This document shows positions 1 through 8,557 of a stretch of 62,651 nucleotides of DNA, piece by piece. The notes under the pieces were generated by a model. The model saw nothing but the letters and a program-made list of their open reading frames with translations, did not search any database and was not told where the DNA came from. The position numbers were made by a program, and so were the translations under genes. The number at the start of each line of letters is the position of its first letter. Positions within the stretch are counted from its first letter, which is position 1. The DNA comes from Pseudomonas arcuscaelestis (GTDB lineage Bacteria; Pseudomonadota; Gammaproteobacteria; Pseudomonadales; Pseudomonadaceae), in NCBI RefSeq assembly GCF_016881005.1, contig NZ_JACOPV010000024.1:1-62651 (forward strand), read 5' to 3'.

Positions 1-77
1 AGCGTCTGCCGTTGAAATAGCATCACCATGATGGTGACGCGCTCCTCGGTACTCAGGTGACTGTATTGGGTAGACAT
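1..77 (-). mobile_element. IS30-family transposase, N-terminal fragment at window edge
   Basis: Reading leftward from the ATG at 77, the first 25 codons give MSTQYSHLSTEERVTIMVML and then run off the window. The opening (short polar start, then LSTEER followed by a helix) is typical of the N-terminal HTH of IS30-family DDE transposases. A 7-bp inverted repeat (81-87 with 94-100) sits immediately upstream of the ATG, and the IS end probably lies around 100-122. The next gene begins directly after this, with no promoter or normal start, as expected if the element landed inside it. The family call rests on a short stretch; the element's name cannot be given. Confidence 0.75.
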
Positions 78-80
78 GAC

Positions 81-100
81 AACACCTTACATCAGGTGTT
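81..100 (-). repeat. Hairpin over the IS30-type transposase ribosome binding site
   Basis: AACACCT (81-87) and AGGTGTT (94-100) can pair around a 6-base loop. On the minus strand the 3' arm carries the AAGG-like Shine-Dalgarno of the transposase, so the hairpin would hide it in a transcript entering from outside the element. This role is inferred from other insertion sequences. Confidence 0.5.
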
Positions 101-127
101 GCACTTGCTCCTTGAGGCCGCCAAGCC

Positions 128-1627
128 TTGATTGCGAGAATAACGTTACGCAAGGAAAAAATAGCTGAGTATTACCAACAGATCTCTGCCGAGCTCAATG
201 CTGCAACTGCTGCAGGCACCGAACTTATCCCAGGGGAAAGCTGGCAACACGCTACGCAGATCCTTGATGACATCAGCCCGCAATTGAACGAGCTGGTTGT
301 CCTGAGCGAAAAGCTGCCTTTGAGCCGTGAACAACTGCAACAGATGGACACTGGCTACAAGCCCGAAATTCGACTATTGAATCAAAAGGCAGACAGCCTT
401 CTGACTCAAAACCCGGAAAGGGTCGTGTTCTTTACTCACTTGTTACGTCTTGAAAACAACTATCAAAAGCTAATCCTCAAACCCAATCTGGATCCGCGCT
501 CAGACTTGTTGCTTAGGCGCCTGTGGAACAACCTGCACCTTCTGAAGTCCCAGCGCATGCGTTTGTACCAATTGACTGACGCCAGTGAGGATTTGAAAGC
601 TCAGTTGCTAAGCGACATGGACAGTATTCTTGCCGGTGCTCGTCGACGCCTTGATAACTTCGCGGCAGAACCGGGCGATGCCAAACAACAGAAGATTGTC
701 GAAGCGATCCGCAAGGACCTGGCGTTTGCAACTCAAAATATAAAGTCTGCCCTCACCGACTACCCGCCGACCTTGACGGTTGAACAACTGAAACGCCAGA
801 CGCCCGGCCTGATTGAAACCCACGACCAAGGGCTGCTCCTTGGCAAACTTCGACCAGGAAACGATGAGCTCGTCGATATCTTCGATACGGATGATGTTCA
901 ACCCATCGCAACCTATCGCAAAGGGCAGAGCAGTTGGGAGGAACTCACCGACTCTGCAGCGCCCGTTGCCTCACCCGCTTCGAGCCAACAACGTCTGTCG
1001 CAATTGATCAAGAAAAGTACGGCACTGATCCAGGACAGCAATAAAGACCTGCGATTTTTCGAATCCCGTACCGCCAGGGATTACCTGCCAGCGGACATAG
1101 AAGACATGCTTGCGCAACAGCGCCAGCGAGTGGAAGCGCTGCGTGACGCCCTGCGTCGCCGTCTGGGCGACGACCCTGCCACAAGCGATGGCGCGGCCCA
1201 GGACGCTATAGAGACGCTGGACAATCAGGCACACATCCTTAAAGAGCAAGCACGCACATTGCGGATCAATGCCGCTTTGCGGCAGGCACCGCGAATGGGC
1301 GAGTTACAATACTTGATCGAACACAATGAGGTAGAGATCAAGCTTACCGGTACCCGGAAGCTGTTACCCAAAGTAAAGGGACGACTGGAGGACTACTTCG
1401 ACGAGTACGAAATACGCCACAACGGACGCCCCATCTGGTTTGCACACTTTCATTACCTGGGCCAGGCCACGCCTAAGCCGGATTTTGTCGCAGGGCACTT
1501 GAAGACCGTCGCCCAGCGATACCTCCGTGGCCGAACGGCCGTTGACCCACTCACCGGTCAAACCACCGAGGTTCATCGAGCGCCGATCAGTACCATAGCA
1601 GCGAAGAAATACTTCTTCGCTGTATAA
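128..1627 (+). CDS. C-terminal part of a large protein of unknown function, 5' end lost at the IS junction
   Basis: An open frame of 499 codons with no ATG and no ribosome binding site at its beginning. The first possible start is the TTG at 128, and an in-frame stop at 113-115 lies in what should be IS sequence. The protein is soluble, rich in charged helices (long helical stretches around residues 1-210 and 295-380), with no signal peptide or membrane segment. It ends in a compact aromatic region (about 415-499) containing YFDEYEIRHNGRPIWFAHFHY. That ending resembles the C-terminus of the very large Pseudomonas dermonecrotic-toxin-like (DUF6543-type) proteins; this is recalled similarity, not a search result. 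A hairpin at 1639-1657 follows the stop. Most likely a 5'-truncated remnant; whether it is translated is unknown. Confidence 0.55.
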   Translation: MIARITLRKEKIAEYYQQISAELNAATAAGTELIPGESWQHATQILDDISPQLNELVVLSEKLPLSREQLQQMDTGYKPEIRLLNQKADSLLTQNPERVVFFTHLLRLENNYQKLILKPNLDPRSDLLLRRLWNNLHLLKSQRMRLYQLTDASEDLKAQLLSDMDSILAGARRRLDNFAAEPGDAKQQKIVEAIRKDLAFATQNIKSALTDYPPTLTVEQLKRQTPGLIETHDQGLLLGKLRPGNDELVDIFDTDDVQPIATYRKGQSSWEELTDSAAPVASPASSQQRLSQLIKKSTALIQDSNKDLRFFESRTARDYLPADIEDMLAQQRQRVEALRDALRRRLGDDPATSDGAAQDAIETLDNQAHILKEQARTLRINAALRQAPRMGELQYLIEHNEVEIKLTGTRKLLPKVKGRLEDYFDEYEIRHNGRPIWFAHFHYLGQATPKPDFVAGHLKTVAQRYLRGRTAVDPLTGQTTEVHRAPISTIAAKKYFFAV

Positions 1628-1638
1628 CCAAGAACCAC

Positions 1639-1660
1639 GGCGCTGCCAGGCAGCGCCTTT
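1639..1660. terminator. Terminator between convergent genes
   Basis: GGCGCTGCC (1639-1647) and GGCAGCGCC (1649-1657) form a perfect dyad followed by TTT. It lies between the plus-strand remnant ending at 1627 and the enoyl-CoA hydratase stop at 1663, so it could serve both strands. The T-run is short. Confidence 0.5.
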
Positions 1661-1662
1661 CA

Positions 1663-2436
1663 TTAGCGGTCCTTGAACTGCGCCTCGCGCTTGGCGATGA
1701 ATGCCGCCATTCCTTCCTTTTGATCCTCAGTGGCAAAGGCGGCATGGAAAACCCGGCGCTCGAAACGAACCCCCTCACTCAAGGTAACCTCGAAAGCCCG
1801 ATTGACACTTTCCTTGACCATCATGCTAATCGGAACCGACTTGCTGGCGATCGACGCTGCCACCTTCAACGCTTCCTCAAGCAGCTCGTCCTGAGCGACC
1901 ACTCGAGCTACAAGGCCTGCGCGCTCGGCTTCTTCGGCACCCATCAGACGACCACTCAAGCACAACTCCATTGCCTTGGCCTTGCCAACGGCACGGGTCA
2001 AACGCTGGGTACCGCCCATGCCCGGCAACACGCCGAGATTGATTTCTGGCTGGCCAAACTTGGCATTGTCGGCAGCCAGAATGAAGTCGCACATCATCGC
2101 CAGCTCGCAACCACCACCCAAGGCGAAGCCCGAGACCGCAGCAATAATCGGTTTACGTCGGTTGGCAATACGATCGGCATCGCTGAAGAGGTCGTCGACA
2201 TAAATCTGCGGGTAACGCAGTTCAGACATTTCCTTGATGTCAGCGCCGGCGGCGAAAGCCTTGGTTGAACCAGTCAGCACCACGCAACCAATATTCGGGT
2301 CAGCTTCAAGCTGGTCCAGCGCCTTGTTGATCTCACCTACGATTTGCGCGTTCAGGGCGTTGAGCGCCTGCGGGCGATTGAGGGTAATCAGGCCAACCTT
2401 GCCGTGGATGTCCAACAAAATGGTTTCAAATGACAT
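1663..2436 (-). CDS. fadB1x: Enoyl-CoA hydratase (crotonase family), last gene of the fad cluster
   Basis: A 257-residue crotonase, the usual length for a monofunctional enoyl-CoA hydratase, adding water across trans-2-enoyl-CoA in beta-oxidation. The oxyanion-hole segments AAGADIKEM (62-70) and ALGGGCELAMMCD (105-117) are present. Both catalytic glutamates of the rat enzyme family have counterparts, E111 in GGGCE and E131 in GQPEI, at the canonical spacing of 20. The start at 2436 (MSFETILLD) is chosen because GGGAG stands 10 bases upstream and family alignment begins here; a start 18 bases earlier would overlap the preceding gene. Only 14 bases separate it from the acyl-CoA dehydrogenase, so it is the distal gene of the operon. 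The symbol follows P. putida usage. Confidence 0.92.
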   Translation of the reverse strand: MSFETILLDIHGKVGLITLNRPQALNALNAQIVGEINKALDQLEADPNIGCVVLTGSTKAFAAGADIKEMSELRYPQIYVDDLFSDADRIANRRKPIIAAVSGFALGGGCELAMMCDFILAADNAKFGQPEINLGVLPGMGGTQRLTRAVGKAKAMELCLSGRLMGAEEAERAGLVARVVAQDELLEEALKVAASIASKSVPISMMVKESVNRAFEVTLSEGVRFERRVFHAAFATEDQKEGMAAFIAKREAQFKDR

Positions 2437-2450
2437 GCAAGCTGCTCCCT

Positions 2451-3578
2451 TCAAAGATTACGCGCAATAACCATGCGCTGAATATCGCTGGTGCCTTCGT
2501 AGATCTGACAGACCCGCACATCGCGGTAGATCCGCTCCAGCGGAAAGTCACTCAGATAGCCATAACCGCCGAGGGTCTGCAAGGCTTGCGAGCAGACCTT
2601 TTCTGCCATTTCCGAGGCAAATAGTTTGGCCATCGATGCTTCGACCAGCGCCGGACGCCCCGCATCTCGCAGAGCAGCCGCGTGCTGCACCATTTGCCGG
2701 GCAACGGCGATATTGGTCGCCATGTCTGCCAGGCGAAACGCCACGGCCTGGTGCTCGATCAAGGATTTGCCGAAACTCTCGCGCTCGCGAGCATAGTCAC
2801 GCGCCACCTCGAATGCAGCACGGGCCATGCCTACAGATTGCGAGGCGATACCGATACGCCCGCCTTCAAGGTTGGCCAACGCGATCTTGTAACCTTCGCC
2901 CTCCTCGCCCAGGCGATTGGCCAGCGGCACACGAACGTTGTCGAAAACGATCTGGCAGGTATCCGAAGCATGCTGGCCGAGCTTATCTTCTACCCGGGCG
3001 ACTTCATAACCCGGTAAGTCGGTCGGTACGATAAAGGCGCTTATGCCGCGCTTGCCTGCCTCGGGATCGGTCACCGCAAACACGATCACAATGCCGGCGT
3101 TCTGCCCAGAAGTGATGAATTGCTTGCAGCCATTGAGCACATAGTGATCCCCGTCTCGGCGAGCACGGGTTTTCAGACTGCTAGCATCGGAGCCGGCCTG
3201 TGGCTCGGTCAGTGCAAATGCACCAAGCATCGCGCCACTGGCCAAAGGCACCAGGAACTGTTGTTTCTGCTGTTCATTGCCGAACTTGAGGATCGGCACG
3301 CAACCCACCGAGTTGTGCACGCTCATGATGGTGGAGCAAGCGCCATCACCCGCGGCAATTTCCTCAAGGGCCATGGCGTAGGCAACATAGCCAGTATCGC
3401 TGCCACCCCACTGTTCCGGCACCAACATGCCAAACAGGCCCAGTTGGGCCATCTCTTCGATTGCTTCACTGGGAAAACGATGTTCCCGATCCCACTGCTC
3501 GGCAAATGGCCGCAAACGCTCTTGGGCGAACTGGCGGACGGCGTCGCTGATTTGCTGTTGTTCGTCATTTACTAACAT
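2451..3578 (-). CDS. Short/branched-chain acyl-CoA dehydrogenase
   Basis: A 375-residue FAD-dependent acyl-CoA dehydrogenase for the first oxidation of an acyl-CoA, passing electrons to ETF. Family signatures: FALTEPQAGSDASS (N-terminal FAD-binding motif), the GRIGIASQSVGMARAA helix and LQTLGGYGYLSDFPLERIYRD. The catalytic base is E361 in IYEGTSDIQ, the position used by short-chain and 2-methyl-branched enzymes. The start at 3578 (MLVNDEQQQ) has GAGGTG just upstream; an upstream start would run into the thiolase stop. Eight bases separate it from the thiolase. In P. putida the matching gene lies in the fadDx-B2x-Ax-B1x set. The substrate is probably short or 2-methyl-branched acyl-CoA (inference from the operon). 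Confidence 0.93.
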   Translation of the reverse strand: MLVNDEQQQISDAVRQFAQERLRPFAEQWDREHRFPSEAIEEMAQLGLFGMLVPEQWGGSDTGYVAYAMALEEIAAGDGACSTIMSVHNSVGCVPILKFGNEQQKQQFLVPLASGAMLGAFALTEPQAGSDASSLKTRARRDGDHYVLNGCKQFITSGQNAGIVIVFAVTDPEAGKRGISAFIVPTDLPGYEVARVEDKLGQHASDTCQIVFDNVRVPLANRLGEEGEGYKIALANLEGGRIGIASQSVGMARAAFEVARDYARERESFGKSLIEHQAVAFRLADMATNIAVARQMVQHAAALRDAGRPALVEASMAKLFASEMAEKVCSQALQTLGGYGYLSDFPLERIYRDVRVCQIYEGTSDIQRMVIARNL

Positions 3579-3586
3579 GGTGCACC

Positions 3587-4780
3587 TCAGTACAGACACT
3601 CGACGGCCATGGCTGTGGCTTCACCGCCGCCGATACAGATGGCCGCGATACCACGACGCAAGCCTTTCTGGCGCAGGGCAGCGAGCAAGGTCACGAGGAT
3701 ACGTGCGCCCGAAGCCCCGATTGGATGGCCCAACGCGCAGGCACCGCCGTGCACGTTGACCTTGTCGGACGGCAGGTCCAGATGTTTCATCGCGGCCAGC
3801 GTGACAACGGCGAAAGCCTCGTTGATTTCAAACAGATCGACTTCGCCCAGGTTCCACCCGGTACGCTTGATCAGCTTGTCGATGGCGCCAATAGGTGCGG
3901 TTGGAAACAGCGCCGGAGTATCGGCAAAGGCCGCATGACCGTGGATCACCGCCAGCGGTTTCAGACCCTGCTTTTGTGCCTGGGAGCGGCGCATCAACAC
4001 CAGTGCCGCGGCGCCGTCGGAAATCGAACTGGAGTTGGCCGCAGTCACCGTACCGCCTTCACGGAAGGCTGGCTTGAGCTGAGGAATTTTGTCCAGCCGT
4101 GCCTTTGGTGGCTGCTCATCATCACTGATCAAGCGTTGGACTTTGCCTTCTGTCACCTGCACCGGGACGATCTCGCTGGCAAAACTACCGTCCTTGATTG
4201 CCAACTGCGCGCGCGTCAGCGAAGCGATGGCAAAGTCATCTTGTTGCTGTCGTGTAAAGCCGTTGTCCTGGGCGCAATCCTCAGCGAACGTACCCATCAG
4301 ACGGCCCTTGTCGTAGGCATCTTCCAGACCGTCGAAGAACATGTGGTCGATGATCTTGCCATGCCCCATGCGATAGCCACTGCGCGCCTTTTCCAACAGG
4401 TAAGGTGCGTTGGACATGCTTTCCATACCCCCTGCCACGACAACTTCGGCGCTGCCGGCAAGAAGCAAGTCGTGAGCCATGATCGCAGCCTGCATGCCCG
4501 AGCCACACATCTTGTTCAAGGTAGTGCACGTGGTCGACTTGTTCAGCCCGGCGCCCAGCGCCGCTTGCCGCGCAGGTGCCTGCCCCAGACCCGCGGGTAG
4601 GACACAGCCGAACAACACTTGCTCAACGCTGTCGGCGGCAACGCCTGCGCGTTCTACCGCTGCACGAATTGCAGCAGCACCAAGTTGCGGTGCCGTCAGG
4701 CTCTTCAAGTCACCTTGCAGGCCACCCATGGGTGTGCGCACAGCGCTGACAATTACGATTGGATCATTGGCGAGGGTCAT
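3587..4780 (-). CDS. fadAx: Thiolase (acetyl-CoA C-acyltransferase)
   Basis: A 397-residue thiolase that cleaves 3-ketoacyl-CoA with CoA to release acetyl-CoA (or propionyl-CoA from a 2-methyl substrate). The acyl-enzyme cysteine is C92 in NKMCGSGMQA. NEAFA, H352 in GGACALGHPIGASGAR and C382 in ICIGGGEATA complete the active site, all in canonical order. The start MTLANDPIVIVSAVRTP is the normal thiolase N-terminus. It lies 17 bases after the dehydrogenase of the SDR type and 8 bases before the acyl-CoA dehydrogenase in one minus-strand operon. Whether it favours degradation or acetoacetyl-CoA synthesis cannot be told from sequence; the neighbours argue for degradation. Confidence 0.93.
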   Translation of the reverse strand: MTLANDPIVIVSAVRTPMGGLQGDLKSLTAPQLGAAAIRAAVERAGVAADSVEQVLFGCVLPAGLGQAPARQAALGAGLNKSTTCTTLNKMCGSGMQAAIMAHDLLLAGSAEVVVAGGMESMSNAPYLLEKARSGYRMGHGKIIDHMFFDGLEDAYDKGRLMGTFAEDCAQDNGFTRQQQDDFAIASLTRAQLAIKDGSFASEIVPVQVTEGKVQRLISDDEQPPKARLDKIPQLKPAFREGGTVTAANSSSISDGAAALVLMRRSQAQKQGLKPLAVIHGHAAFADTPALFPTAPIGAIDKLIKRTGWNLGEVDLFEINEAFAVVTLAAMKHLDLPSDKVNVHGGACALGHPIGASGARILVTLLAALRQKGLRRGIAAICIGGGEATAMAVECLY

Positions 4781-4797
4781 GATGGATACTCCTGCAA

Positions 4798-5565
4798 TTA
4801 CTTGGCGGCCATGCGCAAGGCACCGTCGAGACGGATGACCTCACCATTGAGCATGCTGTTTTCGATTATGTGCCGCGCCAGCGCAGCATATTCCTGCGCC
4901 CGCCCAAGGCGTGGTGGGAATGGCACGCCGGCGGCCAACGAATCGCGAACTTCCTGAGTCATGCCCGCCATCATCGGGGTTTCAAAAATACCTGGAGCAA
5001 TGGTCATCACACGGATACCAAAGCGTGCAAGTTCACGGGCTGCCGGTAAGGTCAGGCTGGCAATCGCGCCTTTGGAAGCGGCGTAGGCAGCCTGGCCGAT
5101 CTGGCCGTCGTAAGCGGCAATCGATGCGGTGTTGATGATCACCCCACGCTCGCCCTCCTCGTTCGCCTCGCTTTCTGCCATGGCGGCGGCGGCTAGACGC
5201 AGCAGGTTGAAGCTACCGATCAGGTTGACGTTGATGACGCGACTGAAACTATCCAGGCCATGCGGCCCACCTTTGCCGAGGATCTTTTCGGCACCAACGA
5301 TACCTGCGCAATTGACCAATCCGTGCAGGCTGCCAAACGCTGCGACAGCAGCCTCAACGGCTGCTTTGGCAGCGACTTCCTGGCTGATATCGGCGACGGC
5401 AAACCGTGCCTTGGCGCCCAGCGCTTGTGCCTTGGCTTGCACGGCCTCGGCGTTGAGGTCCACCAGCATGACCTGGGCCCCGGCTTCGATTAGCATTTGC
5501 GCGGTAGCTGCGCCCAGTCCCGATGCCGCGCCGCTGACGATAAAATTCTTGTTGGCTATCTGCAT
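4798..5565 (-). CDS. fadB2x: Type-2 3-hydroxyacyl-CoA dehydrogenase (SDR, HSD10-like)
   Basis: A 255-residue short-chain dehydrogenase. It shows the NAD-binding GAASGLG motif (12-18), D36 after the second strand (NAD rather than NADP preference), NCAG, the catalytic serine in NTASIAA and YAASK. Overall it resembles the human HSD17B10 / 2-methyl-3-hydroxybutyryl-CoA dehydrogenase type, which oxidises short and 2-methyl-branched 3-hydroxyacyl-CoA. GAGGAA stands 9 bases before the ATG. It takes the place of the usual fused FadB dehydrogenase in this operon, making the cycle run on separate single-function enzymes. The branched-substrate assignment is inference. Confidence 0.92.
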   Translation of the reverse strand: MQIANKNFIVSGAASGLGAATAQMLIEAGAQVMLVDLNAEAVQAKAQALGAKARFAVADISQEVAAKAAVEAAVAAFGSLHGLVNCAGIVGAEKILGKGGPHGLDSFSRVINVNLIGSFNLLRLAAAAMAESEANEEGERGVIINTASIAAYDGQIGQAAYAASKGAIASLTLPAARELARFGIRVMTIAPGIFETPMMAGMTQEVRDSLAAGVPFPPRLGRAQEYAALARHIIENSMLNGEVIRLDGALRMAAK

Positions 5566-5576
5566 GATCAGATTCC

Positions 5577-7229
5577 TCAGGCGCTGGGGTTCGAGGCCAA
5601 CGCAGCTTGTTGTTTGGCAATTTCCTGGTTGCGCAGGATAAAACGCTGCAGCTTGCCGCTCGGTGTCTTGGGCAGCTCGCTGACAAATTCGATTTCCCGT
5701 GGATAAGCATGGGCATAAAGGCGCTGGCGCACGTGCTGACGCAGAGCTTCGGCCAGTTCCTCACTGGCCACCTGGCCAGCAGCCAATACCACAAATGCCT
5801 TGATCAGCTCGGTGCGCTCAGGGTCGGGCTTACCGACCACGGCAGCCTCGATGACCGCCGGATGCTCAATCAGCGCACTCTCGACATCGAAAGGCCCTAC
5901 CCGATAACCCGACGTAGTGATTACATCATCGCTGCGGCCGACGAAGCTGATACTGCCATCTGCGTTCAACTCCACCGTGTCGCCACTCAGGTAATACTGG
6001 CCGACAATCGACCGGGTTGGTACGCCGTGATAACCGCCAAACCAGCACAGCGGTGATTGTTCACGGTCCACCGCGAGGATTCCCGGCTGACCGGCCGGCA
6101 ATTCCTGATTGTGTTCGTCGAGCACGACAATACGGTGGCCCGGAATGGCAAACCCCGCCGACCCCAGATGCACCGGGTGCTCCAGTCCATGGTGGTTGCA
6201 CAGCACCATGCCCAGCTCGGTCTGCCCGTAATGATCGTGAATGGTTACATCCAACTCGTCGGCGAACCAGCGGATCACTTCCGGATTGAGTGGCTCACCC
6301 GCACTGCTCACCACTCGAAGACGACCTTTGACCGGCGCGGAAAACTGCGCGCCAGCAGCAATCAGCAAGCGAAAAGCGGTGGGTGAACCCGCCAGATTGC
6401 TGATAGCGTATTTGTCGATCATCCGGCAGGTAGTCTCGACGCTAAACGGTCCATCGAAAAAAGTGGTGGCATGACCCAGCGCCAACGGGCCGGTAACAGC
6501 GTAATACAAGCCATAGGCCCAGCCCGGATCGGCCAGGTTCCAGAAGCTGTCATCGTCGCGCAGATCGATGGCATCCCGCATGTAGCCTTGGAAGGCAACG
6601 ATAGCGCGTAACGGCACCAGCAGCGGCTTGGCCGGGCCCGTAGTGCCCGATGTAAACATCATCAGGAACGGCGCATCGCCACTGAGCAGCACCGGCTCAA
6701 GCACAGTGCTGGCAGCATTCAACGATTGATGGAAGTCGACATCGCCAGAGCCATCCAGAGCCTTGACGCAGATGATCGCGGGACAATCGACAACGTCATC
6801 GAGCTTGCTGCGATTGGTGTGGTCGGTTATCACAACCCGCGCGTCGGACTGATGTACCCGGTGCTCAATGGCTTTTGGACCAAAAGCCGTGAACAGGGGC
6901 TGATAGACAGCACCCAGCCGCCAGGTTGCCAAGACGGCCACCAGCAGCTCGGGGATTCTGGGTAGAAGCCCGGCAACCCGATCACCCTCACCCACACCCT
7001 GAGCACGCAGGACGCTGGCAAAGCGAATCGCCTGTTGCTGCAACTGATCGAAACTGAACTGAGCCTGTTCGCCGTCGCGCCCTTCCCAATTCAGGGCAAT
7101 TTTGCCACTGCCGGTATGGCGATCACAGCACTCGACACAAGCATTAAGCCCATTGAGGTTGCCATGCAGGGAGGCGTCGGCCACCGTGGGATAGTCAAAG
7201 CCGCGCGCGGCTTCGGAGTAAACACGCAT
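5577..7229 (-). CDS. fadDx: Acyl-CoA synthetase (AMP-forming), first gene of the fad cluster
   Basis: A 550-residue ANL-superfamily ligase activating a carboxylic acid to its CoA thioester with ATP. Core motifs: TSGTTGPAKP (P-loop), HYGQTELG (adenine/Mg site), SGDTVELNADGSISFVGRSDD (hinge region) and SGKLQ with the catalytic lysine near the C-terminus. The start at 7229 (MRVYSEAARGFD) has AGGAG 7 bases upstream. It leads the operon, 11 bases from the SDR gene, and 214 bases downstream of the AraC-type regulator. Related enzymes act on short to medium or branched acids; the exact substrate is unknown. Confidence 0.9.
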   Translation of the reverse strand: MRVYSEAARGFDYPTVADASLHGNLNGLNACVECCDRHTGSGKIALNWEGRDGEQAQFSFDQLQQQAIRFASVLRAQGVGEGDRVAGLLPRIPELLVAVLATWRLGAVYQPLFTAFGPKAIEHRVHQSDARVVITDHTNRSKLDDVVDCPAIICVKALDGSGDVDFHQSLNAASTVLEPVLLSGDAPFLMMFTSGTTGPAKPLLVPLRAIVAFQGYMRDAIDLRDDDSFWNLADPGWAYGLYYAVTGPLALGHATTFFDGPFSVETTCRMIDKYAISNLAGSPTAFRLLIAAGAQFSAPVKGRLRVVSSAGEPLNPEVIRWFADELDVTIHDHYGQTELGMVLCNHHGLEHPVHLGSAGFAIPGHRIVVLDEHNQELPAGQPGILAVDREQSPLCWFGGYHGVPTRSIVGQYYLSGDTVELNADGSISFVGRSDDVITTSGYRVGPFDVESALIEHPAVIEAAVVGKPDPERTELIKAFVVLAAGQVASEELAEALRQHVRQRLYAHAYPREIEFVSELPKTPSGKLQRFILRNQEIAKQQAALASNPSA

Positions 7230-7296
7230 CGTCAGACTCCTGGTTCTTATTGTTGGAGTAGCACCATGAATCTGACGATAGTCGCGCTGCATCGGC

Positions 7297-7323
7297 TTTG
7301 GGACAATGGCCAAAGTTGTCAAA
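7297..7323. promoter_or_regulatory. Imperfect dyad upstream of the fad operon
   Basis: TTTGGGACAA (7297-7306) faces TTGTCAAA (7316-7323) across 9 bases, about 70 bases upstream of the fadDx start. It is a candidate operator for the adjacent AraC-type regulator or a TetR/FadR-like protein. No clear -35/-10 pair was identified. Confidence 0.3.
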
Positions 7324-7443
7324 TTGGATGACTGGTTTGGCCTTGCTCCTTGTCTCCCCTCAAATGCCTCCTCCGCCAGCCTCGTCTACAGCCAGAGCCT
7401 TCTGGGTCAATTGCCGAATGCCTGTCGTGAAGCTTTTCCTGGC

Positions 7444-8484
7444 TCAGGATGTGCGCGTGCATGCAGTCGCGCACTGCCCTTGCAGGATTACCGTACGATA
7501 GTGCCCGGGGTTGCAGCCGAACCACTTGCGAAACGCCTTGTAGAACGAGCTGCTGTCGGCAAAACCCAGGCGCTCGGCGATCTCGGCGAATCCCAGGTCA
7601 ACTTCAGCCAACCAGGTGATAGCCAGTTCGCGTCGCACGCTGTCCTTCAGTCCCTGATAGGTCTGCCCTTCCTCTGCCAGGCGACGACGCAATGTAGAGG
7701 CAGAAAGGCAAAAATCACGCGCCAGGCTGTCGGCGTCGGGCCATTGACCGGGGTCCATCTGGCGAAGATCCTGGCGAATCCGGCGCGCCAAACTGGTCGG
7801 GTCACGGTACTTGACCAAAATATTGCCAGGCGCTTGGGCGAGGAAGCGCTGAAGTTCTTCCTCGCTGCGCTTTAGTGGAAGATCCAGGCAATCGGCGGCG
7901 ATGATCATTCGCGAACGGGGACGATTGAACTGCAGGTTCTCCGAGAACATTACCCGGTAATCGTCACAAAACAACGGTTCTGCGCAACGCAACTCAATGG
8001 CCAGGATGGGGATGCGCCGTCCGGCCAACCAACAGGCGACCCCGTGAACGATCATCCAGAAAGTAAAGTAGGTAAAGGCACGGCGCGGTTGCTCACGCGG
8101 CTCGACGATAACGATCTCAGCAAGGCTTTGCTGCCTTATCAAAGCAGGCTGCAGGTCTTCGAGCATCAATGAAAGGAAGGTCAGGGCTGCATCCAGGCCT
8201 GCACCGAGGGTAGGCTGAGCCATTGCCGTACGACAGAGAAAGGCCAGGCTTCCACTGCGCAACCCGCGTGGGTCCATGCCGAAAAACTCATCGTTGCAAC
8301 GCCGCGCCAACAATCGCCAGAGCTGTGCATAGGCCTGCGCTGGCACCCGCGCATCTGCCTGCTCGAGCAAAACTGCATCAATACCGATGCAATTGAGCAA
8401 GGCCTGGCTTGGCGCACCGGGTGCGCAACTTTGCAGCAGCGCTTCGCGCACCAATTGCATAGAGATGGTGTCTTTGCCCGCCAT
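7444..8484 (-). CDS. AraC-family transcriptional regulator, probable activator of the fad cluster
   Basis: A 346-residue regulator with an N-terminal ligand-sensing domain of the arabinose-binding type 2 class (about 15-205) and a C-terminal AraC double-HTH (about 235-335). The latter includes DSLARDFCLSASTLRRRLAEEG and the signature IAERLGFADSSSFYKAFRKWFGCNPGHYR. It reads in the same direction as the operon and lies just upstream, a common arrangement for a dedicated activator responding to the acid or its CoA ester. The start at 8484 has AAGG 12 bases upstream; an internal ATG at 8460 is possible. The target is inferred from position only. Confidence 0.88.
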   Translation of the reverse strand: MAGKDTISMQLVREALLQSCAPGAPSQALLNCIGIDAVLLEQADARVPAQAYAQLWRLLARRCNDEFFGMDPRGLRSGSLAFLCRTAMAQPTLGAGLDAALTFLSLMLEDLQPALIRQQSLAEIVIVEPREQPRRAFTYFTFWMIVHGVACWLAGRRIPILAIELRCAEPLFCDDYRVMFSENLQFNRPRSRMIIAADCLDLPLKRSEEELQRFLAQAPGNILVKYRDPTSLARRIRQDLRQMDPGQWPDADSLARDFCLSASTLRRRLAEEGQTYQGLKDSVRRELAITWLAEVDLGFAEIAERLGFADSSSFYKAFRKWFGCNPGHYRTVILQGQCATACTRTS

Positions 8485-8557
8485 CAGCAGTACTTCGCCT
8501 TACCCGTCCGGTTTGACGGCCATCTTAGGGGCGCCAACAGAAAATGCCAGTGTTGCT

